Shown here: positions 27,643 to 39,390 of the stretch, piece by piece
How positions within the stretch are numbered: the stretch's first letter is position 1
Layout of the letters: every line of letters starts with the position of its first letter
Assembly: GCA_002696035.1 (NCBI GenBank)
Contig: NZQV01000018.1
Coordinates: 62,001 to 126,000, forward strand
DNA length: 64,000 nucleotides
Source of the DNA: Balneola sp.
GTDB lineage: Bacteria > Bacteroidota > Rhodothermia > Balneolales > Balneolaceae
Reading direction: 5' to 3'
Notes under the pieces: generated by a model
Seen by the model: the letters and a program-made list of their open reading frames with translations, nothing else
Database searches by the model: none
Told to the model about the DNA's origin: nothing
Translations under genes and position numbers: made by a program

Positions 27643-27773
27643 CAGGCCTGAAGGCCTTGGCTTGTTTATGTTCTTTGCAGTCAAAACCTTATTTACCCGT
27701 TACACTTTTCATCTTCAATAGAAACATATTTTTATTTAACTCATTAATTAACAAGCCAAGGTCTTTAGACCTG
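27643..27773. repeat. Inverted pair of REP-like hairpins beside the transposase
   Basis: Two 24-bp elements (27643-27666 and 27750-27773) lie in inverted orientation. Each has a 5-bp stem and then TTGGCTTGTT. The stems are AGGCC/GGCCT in one and AGGTC/GACCT in the other, so the C-G pair changed to T-A on both sides (covariation). The 83-bp spacer has no gene. The layout matches a BIME formed by the neighbouring RAYT. Confidence 0.75.
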
Positions 27774-27828
27774 TTTTTAAGGCTCGATATTTCAATTTTA
27801 AATGTTCCGTCTTCGATGTTGGATGTTC

Positions 27829-29370
27829 CTAACCCAACCACCCTTCCCGGTCCAGGCTTCGATACTGGATCGCCTCTGCAACGTGATTGGATTTAATGTT
27901 TTCAGAACAGTCAAGATCGGCGATGGTGCGTGAAACTTTTAAAATGCGGTCGTAGGCCCTGGCGGAAAGCCCCAGCGAGGTGATCGCTTTCTTGAGGATC
28001 TCCGAACCGGCATCATCCAGTTTGCACATTTTGCGGACCATGCGTGTGCTCATTTGTGCATTGCTGTACACGCCTTTCACGCCCATAAATCGTTTGGATT
28101 GCACTTCACGCGCTTCAACAACACGCTCCCGAATATCTTTGGATGATTCCCCTTTCGCCTTTCCCGAAAGCTCCTCATAACTCACTTTATGAACTTCAAT
28201 ATGCAGATCGATCCGATCCAGCAACGGGCCGCTTATCTTACTCAGATACCGTTGCATTTGCACCGACGTAGTTCCGTTCATTTCATGCGGATCGTACCAA
28301 TCGCCGGATGGAGAAGGATTCATAGAGGCCACCAACATCACCCGACTGGGATACGTCACACTCATCCGCGCCCTCGAGATTGAAACCGAGCCATCCTCCA
28401 GCGGCTGACGCATTACCTCGAGCGCACTTCTTTTGAACTCCGGCAGTTCATCCAAAAACAAAACGCCATTATGCGCCATCGAGATCTCACCGGGCATGGG
28501 AATACTTCCGCCTCCAACCAGCGCTACATCAGAAACCGTGTGGTGCGGTGACCGAAACTGCCTTTTGGTGATGAGTGCCTTTCCGGATTCCAATATTCCC
28601 GAGACAGAATGAATTTTCGTGGTTTCAAGTGCTTCTTCTAAAGTAAGTGGAGGAAGAATAGTAGGAATTCGACGAGCCATCATGGTTTTACCGGAACCTG
28701 GCGGACCTACCATGATCACATTGTGTCCACCGGAAGCGGCTATTTCTAACGCCCGCTTCACATTTTCTTGTCCGCGTACGTCACTGAAATCCAGTGGATT
28801 ATGTTTTCCGTTTTGGTGAAAATACTCTTGTACGTTACTTCGCAGCGGATCCATACTTCCCCGGTTTTCGAGCCAGTCTTTTACCTGATTCAAATGCTCG
28901 AACGGAAATACATTCAGTTCTTCTACAACCGCCGCCTCTCCTCCATTTTCTTTGGGGACGATCAAATTCTTGAATCCTTTTTTAGCGGCCTCAACGGCAA
29001 CCGGTAATACACCTTTAACGGGACGAATTTTTCCATCCAGCGCCAGTTCGCCTAACATCACTGTGGTGTCCAGTTTATCGGTGTGAAGCTGTCCGGACAT
29101 GTTCAGAATTCCAACCGCAATAGGAAGATCGAATCCATTCCCTTCTTTGGGGAGATCGGCCGGAGCCAGATTCGCCGTAATTCTACCAATAGGATAATAT
29201 GAACCTGTATTCCGGATAGCTGCCTCAACCCGGTCGCGGGCTTCTTTGACGGCACGGTCTGGTAATCCTACCATAAAAAACTTGGGCATGCCATTGGTGT
29301 GATGGGTTTCTACGTCGATAATTTTAGCATCTACCCCGACAGTGGATGCACAATAAACTCTTGAAAGCAT
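27829..29370 (-). CDS. YifB/ComM-type Mg-chelatase-like AAA+ ATPase
   Basis: I start at [15 protein letters not shown], the usual first residues of the family; the frame is open 26 codons further but without family support. The N-terminal ChlI-like domain ([19 protein letters not shown]) is followed by the ATPase with Walker [16 protein letters not shown], Walker [12 protein letters not shown] and a C-terminal lid. ComM acts as a helicase extending branch migration during natural transformation. No competence genes lie nearby. Confidence 0.92.
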   Translation of the reverse strand: MLSRVYCASTVGVDAKIIDVETHHTNGMPKFFMVGLPDRAVKEARDRVEAAIRNTGSYYPIGRITANLAPADLPKEGNGFDLPIAVGILNMSGQLHTDKLDTTVMLGELALDGKIRPVKGVLPVAVEAAKKGFKNLIVPKENGGEAAVVEELNVFPFEHLNQVKDWLENRGSMDPLRSNVQEYFHQNGKHNPLDFSDVRGQENVKRALEIAASGGHNVIMVGPPGSGKTMMARRIPTILPPLTLEEALETTKIHSVSGILESGKALITKRQFRSPHHTVSDVALVGGGSIPMPGEISMAHNGVLFLDELPEFKRSALEVMRQPLEDGSVSISRARMSVTYPSRVMLVASMNPSPSGDWYDPHEMNGTTSVQMQRYLSKISGPLLDRIDLHIEVHKVSYEELSGKAKGESSKDIRERVVEAREVQSKRFMGVKGVYSNAQMSTRMVRKMCKLDDAGSEILKKAITSLGLSARAYDRILKVSRTIADLDCSENIKSNHVAEAIQYRSLDREGWLG

Positions 29371-29462
29371 AATTTGTACCTGAATCTTTTCTGTTATCTT
29401 TACGTAGTTAGAGCGGTGAGAAAGCAATTCCTTACAAAAAAATTTCATAAATCTTACATATC

Positions 29463-29888
29463 ATGAAAAAAGAAGAAGCTAAAGCCAAGGCAAAAACCAT
29501 GTATCAAGAGATCCAGGGTGGTGTGAATGAAGTGATCAGTCAGATCCGGAAAATGATCAAAGAGGGAAGCGCCCGAAAGCTGATCATCAAGAATAAAGAG
29601 GGCGAGATAAAGTTTCAGACCAACCTAACGGTAGGCGTTGGCGGCGTCACATTAGCAGCTGCTATGGCGCCGGTAATTTCAGCAATTGGAATGTTTGCTA
29701 TGTTCATCAACGACTATCAGATCATCGTAGAGAAAGAAGTGATAGATGGGGACGATGAATATTCTGTAGATGCTGAATTTATCGACATTAAAGATGAGGA
29801 GGAGGAAGATCCTAAAACCAACGCTAAAAAAGAATCTGCCTCTGAAGAAGAGGAAAAAGAAGAAAAAACAGTAGGTAAGAAAAAGTGA
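29463..29888 (+). CDS. DUF4342 domain-containing protein
   Basis: The 141-aa protein contains a conserved middle: VNEVISQIRKMIKEGSARKL then a short strand region and a hydrophobic stretch (VTLAAAMAPVISAIGMFAMF) that could span the membrane. The C-terminal ~45 residues are strongly acidic (Glu/Asp) with Lys at the end. The family has no known function. It is divergent from comM with starts ~90 bp apart and convergent with trxB. Confidence 0.75.
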   Translation: MKKEEAKAKAKTMYQEIQGGVNEVISQIRKMIKEGSARKLIIKNKEGEIKFQTNLTVGVGGVTLAAAMAPVISAIGMFAMFINDYQIIVEKEVIDGDDEYSVDAEFIDIKDEEEEDPKTNAKKESASEEEEKEEKTVGKKK

Positions 29889-30012
29889 TATGGTGAAGGG
29901 TGATATAGTGATTTCGGCATGAAATAAAACCTGCCGGTATTAAGCTACAATCTTTAAAGTTGTCTCAGAATTTGAAGAGCAATGACACTATATCACCAAA
30001 TCACAATATCAC
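29885..30012. terminator. Long imperfect palindrome between convergent DUF4342 and trxB
   Basis: Left arm 29885-29910 (GTGATATGGTGA... then GGTGATATAGTG) pairs with right arm 29986-30012, with a ~75-nt loop. The same words recur at 57675-57744. It probably terminates both genes. Confidence 0.6.
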
Positions 30013-30013
30013 T

Positions 30014-30991
30014 TTACTTCCAATGGGATTCGGCAATAGCTTCTTCGCTTTCCAGCTCGCCTAAATATTTCTCAGCATCAAGGGCCGCTTTACATCCGGT
30101 GCCCGCTGCCGTTACTGCTTGTCGATATACAGCATCCATAGCATCTCCACATGCAAAAATTCCCGGCAGATCCGTAGCCGTTGACTGTCCTTTGGTTTGA
30201 ATGTAACCGACATCATCCATCTCAACCACACCTTTGAATAAGTCTGTATTTGGCTTGTGACCAATAGCGATAAATACGCCCGTCACATCATCCAGTGTAG
30301 TGACTTCATCCGTATTTCTATTTCTGACTTTCACACCGTCAACCACCTTGTCTCCGAGCACTTCGATCAGTTCGCTATCCCACATGAATTCGATCTTGTC
30401 ATTATTAAAAGCGCGTTGCTGCATGGCTTTGGAGGCACGGAGTTCATCTCTTCGGTGAATGACCGTAACCTTGCTGGCAAATTTGGTCAGAAAAGTTGCT
30501 TCTTCCATCGCGGTATCGCCGCCACCAACAATTATAACGTGCTGATCACGGAAGAAAGCACCATCACAAGTAGCACAAGCTGACACACCTTTACCGCGTA
30601 ATTTCTGCTCACTTTCCAGATGCAGCCATTTTGCGGATGCACCGGTTGAAGCGATGATGGAGTGGGCGTATACTTCAGTTTTTTCATCAACGGTAACCTT
30701 ATATGGGCGTTCACTAAAGTCGATGTCAGTCACATATCCGTAGCGGCAGTCGGCACCAAAACGAGTAGCTTGTTCGCGGAAATCCTGCATCATTTTAGGT
30801 CCCATTACCCCTTCCGGATATCCGGGAAAGTTTTCTACATCGGTAGTGGTCATGAGCTGTCCACCGGGCTCAGGCCCTTCAAATACAATAGGGCTCAGAT
30901 CAGCCCGGGCAGCATAGAGAGCTGCGGTTAGTCCGGCCGGGCCGCTGCCTACAATTACAACTTTGAATGTTTTTCCTGCAATGTCTTCCAT
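30014..30991 (-). CDS. trxB: Thioredoxin reductase (NADPH)
   Basis: This flavoenzyme reduces thioredoxin with NADPH. I use the second ATG (MEDIAGKTFKVV), because GAGGA lies 7 nt before it while the upstream ATG abuts that site. The FAD motif VVIVGSGPAGLTAALYAARA, redox pair CATCDG, NADP motif IVGGGDTAMEEA and GIFACGDAMD are all present. Its length of 325 aa is normal. A stand-alone gene. Confidence 0.97.
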   Translation of the reverse strand: MEDIAGKTFKVVIVGSGPAGLTAALYAARADLSPIVFEGPEPGGQLMTTTDVENFPGYPEGVMGPKMMQDFREQATRFGADCRYGYVTDIDFSERPYKVTVDEKTEVYAHSIIASTGASAKWLHLESEQKLRGKGVSACATCDGAFFRDQHVIIVGGGDTAMEEATFLTKFASKVTVIHRRDELRASKAMQQRAFNNDKIEFMWDSELIEVLGDKVVDGVKVRNRNTDEVTTLDDVTGVFIAIGHKPNTDLFKGVVEMDDVGYIQTKGQSTATDLPGIFACGDAMDAVYRQAVTAAGTGCKAALDAEKYLGELESEEAIAESHWK

Positions 30992-31463
30992 GATCATTTC
31001 CTCTTTTTAGATTCTGATGCAATAATAAGGCTTTATCTTACAAAAATATGGCTCTTATTTTCTATGAAATTGATAGAGCACGCTTATTTCAAGTTCATTA
31101 AATATTCATTTTTGGTGATTCCAATCTAGCCCAAGAACCACGACTCTCCTCTCTCTGATTTGCAGCGGAGCTGAAATCGGTCTCTCTCCAAAGAGAGACA
31201 GGTTCTTGCCGATGCATAATATTCATGTCCTAATAAGAAATGTAGCCAATCAGAAAGTAACTGTGCCCCTTTGGAGGGACTGGAAGATTGAGCTTGCTCA
31301 TTACTTCCGGGGAAGACAGTGCCTGAATCAACTCCGATCAAAGATCAAACCCAAAAAAACTCTTCCCAATAAAAAAACTCTTAAAAAAGCGCTCCCAAGT
31401 ATATTTGTGATTTAGATTCAATTCACTATGTTAAATGCTGTTAAGATAAAATGGAGGATACAA
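30992..31463. other. Intergenic region between trxB and pntA with a short perfect hairpin
   Basis: I see no convincing gene. GTCTCTCT (31180-31187), CCAA and AGAGAGAC (31192-31199) form a perfect 8-bp stem. The surrounding ~150 bp (TTGCAGCGGAGCTGAAATCG and CCCTTTGGAGGGACTGGAAG) look like dispersed intergenic repeat material. Promoters of both divergent genes should lie here. Confidence 0.6.
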
Positions 31464-32588
31464 GTGATTGTTGGAGTTTTAAAAGAAACAGCGGAACATG
31501 AACGCCGGGTTGCTCTTACACCGGAAGTGACAGCACAGCTCATTGAAAAAGATCTGGAGGTCTGGGTTGAACCGGATGCGGGATTGAATTCTAATTTCCC
31601 GAATGATCAGTATAAGGACGCTGGAGCCACTGTAGCGGGAAATCGGGATGAAGTTTTATCCAATTCCGATATCCTGTTAACCATTCAAACTCCGGCTGAG
31701 GATGAACTAAAGAAATTGAAAAAAGGAGCCGTCTTGATCTGTTTCCTCTGGGCGCTTCAACATCCCGAGCTGGTAGAATTACTCAAAGAACAAGGAGTTT
31801 CAGCTTTGGGGATGGATGCCGTTCCGCGCATTTCCCGCGCACAAAATATGGATGCTCTCTCCTCCATGAGTTCCATCGCCGGATACAAATCAGCCCTCAT
31901 TGCGGCAAATGAATTGGACAAATACCTCCCGATGATGATGACTGCTGCAGGAACCATTCCGCCTGCTAAAACGCTGGTTTTGGGCGCCGGTGTTGCCGGA
32001 CTTCAAGCCATTGCAACCTTGCGAAGACTGGGAGCCGTAGTGGAAGCTTTCGATATCCGCCCCGAAGTAAAAGAACAAGTGGAAAGTCTTGGAGCCAAAT
32101 TCGTAGAAGTTGAACTCGGCGATGAAGACACCCAAACCGAAGGCGGCTATGCCAAAGAACTGGATGAGAAAAAACAAGACCTCCAGCGACAGGCCATTCA
32201 TAAGCATTGCAAAAAATCAGATATTGTAATTACGACAGCACTCATTCCGGGACGCCCTGCTCCCATCTTAATTAAAGAAGAGATGGTAAAGGATATGTCA
32301 CCCGGATCGGTGATCGTGGATATTGCCTCAGAAAATGGAGGGAACTGCGAACTGACAGAGCACGGCAAAACTGTAGAGAAATTTGGAGTCAAAATTGTAG
32401 GACCGAACAACCTGCCCAGTCAGCTTTCACTCCACGCCAGTAAACTGTATTCCAAGAATATGTACGCATTGCTGAATTTATTGCTGGAAGACGGCACACC
32501 TAATTTCAACTTTGAAGACGAAATTCTTCTAAAAACCACCATCACGCATCAGGGCGAGGTCATTAGCCCAATGCTTAAAGGTAGTTAA
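31464..32588 (+). CDS. pntAA: NAD(P) transhydrogenase alpha subunit, soluble domain I
   Basis: I choose the GTG at 31464 because GGAGG lies 6 nt upstream and the protein then begins VIVGVLKETAEHERRVALTPE as in the family. The domain binds NAD(H): PPAKTLVLGAGVAGLQAIATLRRLGA is the Rossmann loop, and RPAPILIKEEMV is the mobile-loop region. It is the first of three genes (split alpha plus beta), which form the membrane proton-translocating transhydrogenase that makes NADPH from NADH. Confidence 0.95.
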   Translation: MIVGVLKETAEHERRVALTPEVTAQLIEKDLEVWVEPDAGLNSNFPNDQYKDAGATVAGNRDEVLSNSDILLTIQTPAEDELKKLKKGAVLICFLWALQHPELVELLKEQGVSALGMDAVPRISRAQNMDALSSMSSIAGYKSALIAANELDKYLPMMMTAAGTIPPAKTLVLGAGVAGLQAIATLRRLGAVVEAFDIRPEVKEQVESLGAKFVEVELGDEDTQTEGGYAKELDEKKQDLQRQAIHKHCKKSDIVITTALIPGRPAPILIKEEMVKDMSPGSVIVDIASENGGNCELTEHGKTVEKFGVKIVGPNNLPSQLSLHASKLYSKNMYALLNLLLEDGTPNFNFEDEILLKTTITHQGEVISPMLKGS

Positions 32589-32679
32589 TGGGAAATGGTT
32601 ATTGATTGATCGTTTTTTTGATTCACTCAACGATTGCACAAATATCCATTCACTAATAACAAATAACGAACTATAAGTT

Positions 32680-32982
32680 ATGGAAACACTCATTTTCTCC
32701 ATCTTCATCTTTGTTCTGGCCTGTTTTATTGGCTTTGAGCTCATTTCCAAAGTCCCTCCCACGCTGCATACGCCGCTGATGAGTGGCGCTAATGCCATTT
32801 CCGGGATCACTATTGTGGGGGCACTTATTGTAGCCGGACATTCAGGCGTGGGCGTGGATACTCAAACCAGTCAGATCATCGGCTTTGTGGCTATTGTGTT
32901 TGCCACCATTAACGTGGTGGGTGGTTTTATGGTCACCGACCGCATGCTGGAGATGTTCAAGAAAAAGGAGGATGAGAAATGA
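32680..32982 (+). CDS. pntAB: NAD(P) transhydrogenase alpha subunit, membrane part
   Basis: The 100-aa protein has three to four membrane helices (LIFSIFIFVLACFIGFELI, AISGITIVGALIVAG, IIGFVAIVFATINVVGGF) and the family segment KVPPTLHTPLMSGANAISG. It overlaps pntB by 4 bp. The alpha subunit being split into two genes is common in this type of enzyme, not a frameshift. Confidence 0.95.
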   Translation: METLIFSIFIFVLACFIGFELISKVPPTLHTPLMSGANAISGITIVGALIVAGHSGVGVDTQTSQIIGFVAIVFATINVVGGFMVTDRMLEMFKKKEDEK

Positions 32983-34397
32983 GTCAGTTTTTACCGGAAG
33001 CATTTTTACCTTATTTACCCGACACCATTCAGATCATCTACCTGATCGCGACTTTCTTTTTTATTCGCGGGTTAAAATTATTGAACTCCCCTGCCACTGC
33101 CCGAAAGGGAAATCAGTTTGCAGCATTGGGGATGTTCATCGGAATTGTGGTCACACTCTTTGACCAACAAATTATTTCCTTTGAATGGATCATCGCCGGA
33201 GTTTTGATCGGTGGATTGATCGGCGTAGTTCTTGCCAAAAAAGTAGCCATGACCGCCATGCCGGAACTGGTTGCCGTTTTCAACGGATTTGGTGGTGGAG
33301 CTTCAGCATTGGTTGCCTGGGGCGAATTCTCCCGATTGGTCGATCCCACAACTATGACCCCGGACAGTCTGGTTACCACCGGATTGGGTATTTTCATCGG
33401 CTCGCTCACCTTCACCGGAAGCTTCATCGCCTTTGGAAAACTAAAAGGATTCATTTCCGGAAATGCGATCACTTTTCCCGGACTGAATGTCATCAATATC
33501 GGTTCAATGGTCGCCGTTTTGGTGCTGATCGGCGTGTTTACATTCGATCCTACTAACCAAACCATATTCTGGATCATCCTGGGGCTTTCGTTACTGATTG
33601 GAATTACTTCTGTCATCCCGATCGGCGGAGCGGATATGCCGGTGGTTATTTCATTACTAAACTCCTACTCAGGAATTGCAGCTTCCATGGCCGGATTTGT
33701 GATCGGTAACAACCTCCTCATTATTGCAGGTGCACTCGTTGGCGCGGCCGGACTCATCCTCACACAGATCATGTGTAAAGCCATGAACCGTTCGCTCTCC
33801 AACGTGATATTCGGAGCATTCGGTGGAGATTCAGGTGGAGGATCAGGAGTCGACACGGGCGACAAAACCGTTCGCGAAACCACTCCAGACGATCTCGCTA
33901 TTCAAGTGGGTTATGCGTCCAAAGTGGTGATCGTTCCGGGTTATGGATTGGCCGTGGCGCAGGCACAGCACGTGCTCAAAGAAGTAGCCGAAAAACTGGA
34001 GAACCGGGGCGTTCAGGTCAAATATGGTATACATCCGGTAGCGGGACGAATGCCCGGACATATGAATGTGCTCCTTGCCGAAGCCGACGTTCCCTACGAC
34101 CAGCTTTTGGATATGGATGAGATCAACCCGGAATTCAAAAATACGGATGTAGTTTTAATTATCGGGGCTAATGACGTGGTGAATCCTGTGGCTAAAACCG
34201 AGCCCGGAAGTCCCATTTATGGCATGCCTGTTATGAATGTAGATGATGCTAAACGCACTATTGTGTTCAAGCGCAGTTTAAGCCCCGGTTATGCCGGTAT
34301 CGACAACCCACTGTTCTATGCCGAGAAAAACCAGATGTTCTTCGGTGATGCCAAGAAGAGTCTGCAGGCATTGAATGAAGCGCTAAATGACGTTTAA
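32979..34397 (+). CDS. pntB: NAD(P) transhydrogenase beta subunit
   Basis: The 472-aa protein has about nine membrane helices in the first ~280 residues, including the proton-channel region, then the NADP(H)-binding domain III: VVIVPGYGLAVAQAQH, YGIHPVAGRMPGHMNVLLAEA, VLIIGANDVVNPVA and PVMNVDDAKRTIVFKRS. It closes the pnt operon and is followed by a terminator. Confidence 0.96.
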   Translation: MSQFLPEAFLPYLPDTIQIIYLIATFFFIRGLKLLNSPATARKGNQFAALGMFIGIVVTLFDQQIISFEWIIAGVLIGGLIGVVLAKKVAMTAMPELVAVFNGFGGGASALVAWGEFSRLVDPTTMTPDSLVTTGLGIFIGSLTFTGSFIAFGKLKGFISGNAITFPGLNVINIGSMVAVLVLIGVFTFDPTNQTIFWIILGLSLLIGITSVIPIGGADMPVVISLLNSYSGIAASMAGFVIGNNLLIIAGALVGAAGLILTQIMCKAMNRSLSNVIFGAFGGDSGGGSGVDTGDKTVRETTPDDLAIQVGYASKVVIVPGYGLAVAQAQHVLKEVAEKLENRGVQVKYGIHPVAGRMPGHMNVLLAEADVPYDQLLDMDEINPEFKNTDVVLIIGANDVVNPVAKTEPGSPIYGMPVMNVDDAKRTIVFKRSLSPGYAGIDNPLFYAEKNQMFFGDAKKSLQALNEALNDV

Positions 34398-34419
34398 GAT
34401 TTATTATTGATGATTTTTG

Positions 34420-34455
34420 ATGGATGATTGGGGAAACCTGGTCATCCATTTTCTT
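34420..34455 (+). terminator. pnt operon terminator
   Basis: ATGGATGA (34420-34427) and TCATCCAT (34442-34449) form a perfect 8-bp stem, followed by TTTCTTTT. Confidence 0.85.
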
Positions 34456-34485
34456 TTGGAGTCTATTTTTTAATTTCCTAAAAAT

Positions 34486-34527
34486 CGGCTCAGCGAGCCG
34501 ATGTACGTACCGCGACTCGCTGAGCCG
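34486..34527. repeat. BIME-like hairpin pair built on GGCTCAGCGAGCC
   Basis: CGGCTCAGCGAG (34486-34497) is the exact reverse complement of 34516-34527. GGCTC-AGC-GAGCC also folds locally. A related pair lies at 42575-42617. Confidence 0.75.
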
Positions 34528-34618
34528 CGCTGTAATAAATACCCTGATTTTTTTCTACATCTGAGTGTTCAATCCGTTTATCTTCCTTCAAAACAAAAAC
34601 ACCAATAAGAATTTATCC

Positions 34619-35110
34619 ATGACAAAAGCCTTCCTTCCTACACTCGCAATAGTTGTTTTATTGATATCCGGTTGTTTTCCTGACAACAACTGCGACCTAG
34701 ACCCAAACCTGAACGTTAGTGAAAGTCAACTTCAGGCAGATATTGAAGCTATTGAAACGTATCTGGAAGAAAATAACATCGATGCGCAGGTTCATTCTTC
34801 CGGATTGCGATATGTGATCAACGAGCCCGGTGATGGCGACAAACCCACACTTTGCGATCAGGTGACGGTGCGTTATGAAGGTCGTCTGATGAGTGATGGC
34901 AGCGTATTTGACGGCACCGACCAAGCCCGGGCTTTTGGGTTGAACCGATTGATCACCGGCTGGCAGATTGGAATCCCACTGATCGAAAAAGGCGGAAGCA
35001 TCACCTTATATATTCCTTCTGTTTATGGATATGGAAGCCGAGGCTCTGGTGATACCATCCCACCAAATTCAAACCTCATCTTTGATATCGAATTAGCCGG
35101 GGTTTTCTAA
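34619..35110 (+). CDS. FKBP-type peptidyl-prolyl isomerase lipoprotein
   Basis: I start at MTKAFLPTLAIVVLLISGC, a good lipoprotein signal (lipobox ISGC); the upstream in-frame codons lack one. After a helical stretch, the single FKBP domain shows VTVRYEGRLMSDGSVFDGT, GWQIGIPLIEKGGSITLYIP and YGYGSRGSGDTIPPNSNLIFDIEL. It should fold proline-containing proteins in the periplasm or on the outer membrane. Length of 163 aa is normal for single-domain lipoprotein FKBPs. Confidence 0.93.
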   Translation: MTKAFLPTLAIVVLLISGCFPDNNCDLDPNLNVSESQLQADIEAIETYLEENNIDAQVHSSGLRYVINEPGDGDKPTLCDQVTVRYEGRLMSDGSVFDGTDQARAFGLNRLITGWQIGIPLIEKGGSITLYIPSVYGYGSRGSGDTIPPNSNLIFDIELAGVF

Positions 35111-35216
35111 GGCCAAATCTATTCCAATAAAGAAAACCTATCACCCCTTAAATATATATTGATTTGGTTCAGGAAGGAGGAATTCCTTTCTTACAAATCT
35201 ATAAAAAAGACTTTAA

Positions 35217-37545
<2,329 letters not shown>

Positions 37546-37722
37546 ATGCTTATTTGTTTTGCACCGTGAGGTCGGGGATAATAATTCCGACTAAGATGTT
37601 GGATAGAATGTTAAGGTTTTCGGGCAATTATCAGGCATAGCTATGGCATCACGATATTCAGATCTGGATAAACGTATAATATTCTCCTGTTCTTCATAAT
37701 ATTTTCACAATTATTTTCTAAA

Positions 37723-37748
37723 ATCATTCAATAATTATATTGAATGAT
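37723..37748 (+). promoter_or_regulatory. Perfect 11-bp dyad upstream of the SQR-like gene
   Basis: ATCATTCAATA (37723-37733), ATTA, then TATTGAATGAT (37738-37748) is a perfect inverted repeat, 22 bp before the start codon. It looks like a winged-helix (ArsR- or CRP/FNR-type) operator; the regulator is not identified in this module. Confidence 0.7.
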
Positions 37749-37770
37749 TGAATCTAACCGAGGGGTTGCC

Positions 37771-39048
37771 ATGAAACGTATTGTGATATTGGGAGCGGGA
37801 ACAGCGGGAACCATGATGCTGAATAAGCTTCGTAAAGCTCTTGACCCAAAGGAATGGAAGCTCACCATTGTAGATAAAGAAGAAGACCATTATTACCAGC
37901 CTGGCTTTCTGTTTATCCCCTTTGGAATTTATGACAGGGAAGATGTGATCAAGCCTAAGAACAAATTTTTTCCTAAGGGGACAGAAGTTATTTATTCACC
38001 CATTGACCGTATAGATGCTGACCAAAACATCGTGTATCTCCAAAGTGAACAAACATTAAACTATGATTACTTAATTATTGCAACCGGAACGGAGATTTGT
38101 CCCGATGAAATTGAAGGGATGAAAGATAAACTGTGGCATAAATCTATTTTTGATTTTTATACGGTGGAAGGAGCCGTTGCCCTGGCAGAGTTCTTGAAAG
38201 ACTGGGAAGGTGGGAAAATGGTGCTGAATATTGCCGAAATGCCTATTAAATGTCCGGTAGCTCCGTTGGAGTTTGTATTCCTGGCCGATGATTATTTTAA
38301 AAAGAAAGGCATAAGGGATAAAGTAGACATCACCATGGTAACACCACTGGATGCTGCGTTTACCAAGCCGGTGGCAGCGAAATCGCTGGGAGGTTTCCTG
38401 GATGAAAAAGGAATCAACCTGGTAACTGAATTTAATATTGGGCGAGTGGATAATGAACAGAAGAAAATTGTTTCATGGGATGAGCGAGAAGTGGATTTCG
38501 ACCTTCTGGTAGCCATTCCCACTAATATGGGCAGCAAAGCGATAGAAAGAAGCGGACTGGGGGATGAATTGAATTTCATTCCTACGGATAAACATACTCT
38601 GCAATCTGAAGCTCATGAAAATATTTTTGTGATTGGGGATGCGACAAACCTGCCATCTTCAAAAGCCGGTTCGGTAGCCCATTTTGAGTCTGATATTTTA
38701 TTTGAGAATCTAATGTCTGCTATAAACGGGAACCCCTTGGAGGCTAGTTTTGACGGCCACGCCAACTGCTTTATCGAATCGGGTGGAGGTAAAGGATTAC
38801 TCATTGATTTCAACTACGAAGTTGAACCCCTGCCAGGTAAGTTTCCGATTCCGGGAATAGGTCCGTTTTCACTTCTTAAGGAAACCCGAATGAATCACTT
38901 GGGAAAAGTGGGTTTTAAATGGCTGTATTGGAACGCGTTGATTAAAGGTCGGGAGCTGCCGCTGGAATCCAAGATGTCAATGACAGGCAAAGAAATTCCC
39001 GAAGTAAAAGAGCAAGAAACTAAAACATTACATTTAAATCACCATTGA
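37771..39048 (+). CDS. Sulfide:quinone reductase-like flavoprotein
   Basis: I start at MKRIVILGAGTAGTMM with GAGGGG 5 nt upstream; an earlier in-frame ATG (37744) lies inside the dyad. The 425-aa protein has the FAD motif GAGTAGTMMLNKL, YLIIATGTEICP and FVIGDATNLPSSKAGS. Three Cys (110, 161 in IKCPVAPLEF, and 333 in HANCFIE) match the spacing of SQR redox cysteines. SQRs oxidise sulfide and pass electrons to the quinone pool. It leads a three-gene unit with TusE- and DsrE2-like genes. Confidence 0.85.
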   Translation: MKRIVILGAGTAGTMMLNKLRKALDPKEWKLTIVDKEEDHYYQPGFLFIPFGIYDREDVIKPKNKFFPKGTEVIYSPIDRIDADQNIVYLQSEQTLNYDYLIIATGTEICPDEIEGMKDKLWHKSIFDFYTVEGAVALAEFLKDWEGGKMVLNIAEMPIKCPVAPLEFVFLADDYFKKKGIRDKVDITMVTPLDAAFTKPVAAKSLGGFLDEKGINLVTEFNIGRVDNEQKKIVSWDEREVDFDLLVAIPTNMGSKAIERSGLGDELNFIPTDKHTLQSEAHENIFVIGDATNLPSSKAGSVAHFESDILFENLMSAINGNPLEASFDGHANCFIESGGGKGLLIDFNYEVEPLPGKFPIPGIGPFSLLKETRMNHLGKVGFKWLYWNALIKGRELPLESKMSMTGKEIPEVKEQETKTLHLNHH

Positions 39049-39057
39049 GGGCCCACC

Positions 39058-39375
39058 ATGACTACTGAAGCAAAAAATGATAAAACCGTAGTATTAGACC
39101 AAGATGGCCATTTGGCCAATCGTGAAGACTGGAACGAGGAGTTAGCGCAGGAACTGGCCTACCACGAAAATATTGGCGAACTCACGGATCGCCATTGGGA
39201 AGTGATAAACTATATTCGGGATGAATTTGATAAAAAGGGAGATGCTCCGTCTATACGTAAGCTTACCAAAGAAAGTGGTGTTTCAACTAAAGAACTTTAC
39301 AAATTATTTCCAAAGGGTCCGGCCAAGAAAGCTGCAAAAGTAGCCGGTTTACCTAAACCCAAAGGATGTATTTAA
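39058..39375 (+). CDS. TusE/DsrC/DsvC family protein lacking the second cysteine
   Basis: The 105-aa protein ends GPAKKAAKVAGLPKPKGCI, the mobile arm of this family. The penultimate Cys (C104, CysA) is present, but the position 11 residues earlier, Cys in true DsrC, is Ala93. So it should act as a single-thiol persulfide carrier, as TusE does, and cannot form the DsrC intramolecular trisulfide. GAGGG precedes its start. It lies 9 bp after the SQR-like gene. Confidence 0.88.
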   Translation: MTTEAKNDKTVVLDQDGHLANREDWNEELAQELAYHENIGELTDRHWEVINYIRDEFDKKGDAPSIRKLTKESGVSTKELYKLFPKGPAKKAAKVAGLPKPKGCI

Positions 39376-39390
39376 CCAAAGGAGATCGCT

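Noticed and set aside
31126-31341. 71-aa frame between trxB and pntA
   Set aside because: It runs across repeat-like intergenic sequence with a hairpin; nothing resembles a protein family.
31464-34397. Possible frameshift splitting pntA
   Set aside because: Split alpha subunits with separate start codons are normal for this enzyme group.
34486-34527. pnt operon terminator
   Set aside because: A better stem with T-tract lies at 34420-34455, and the GGCTC element recurs elsewhere without a T-tract.
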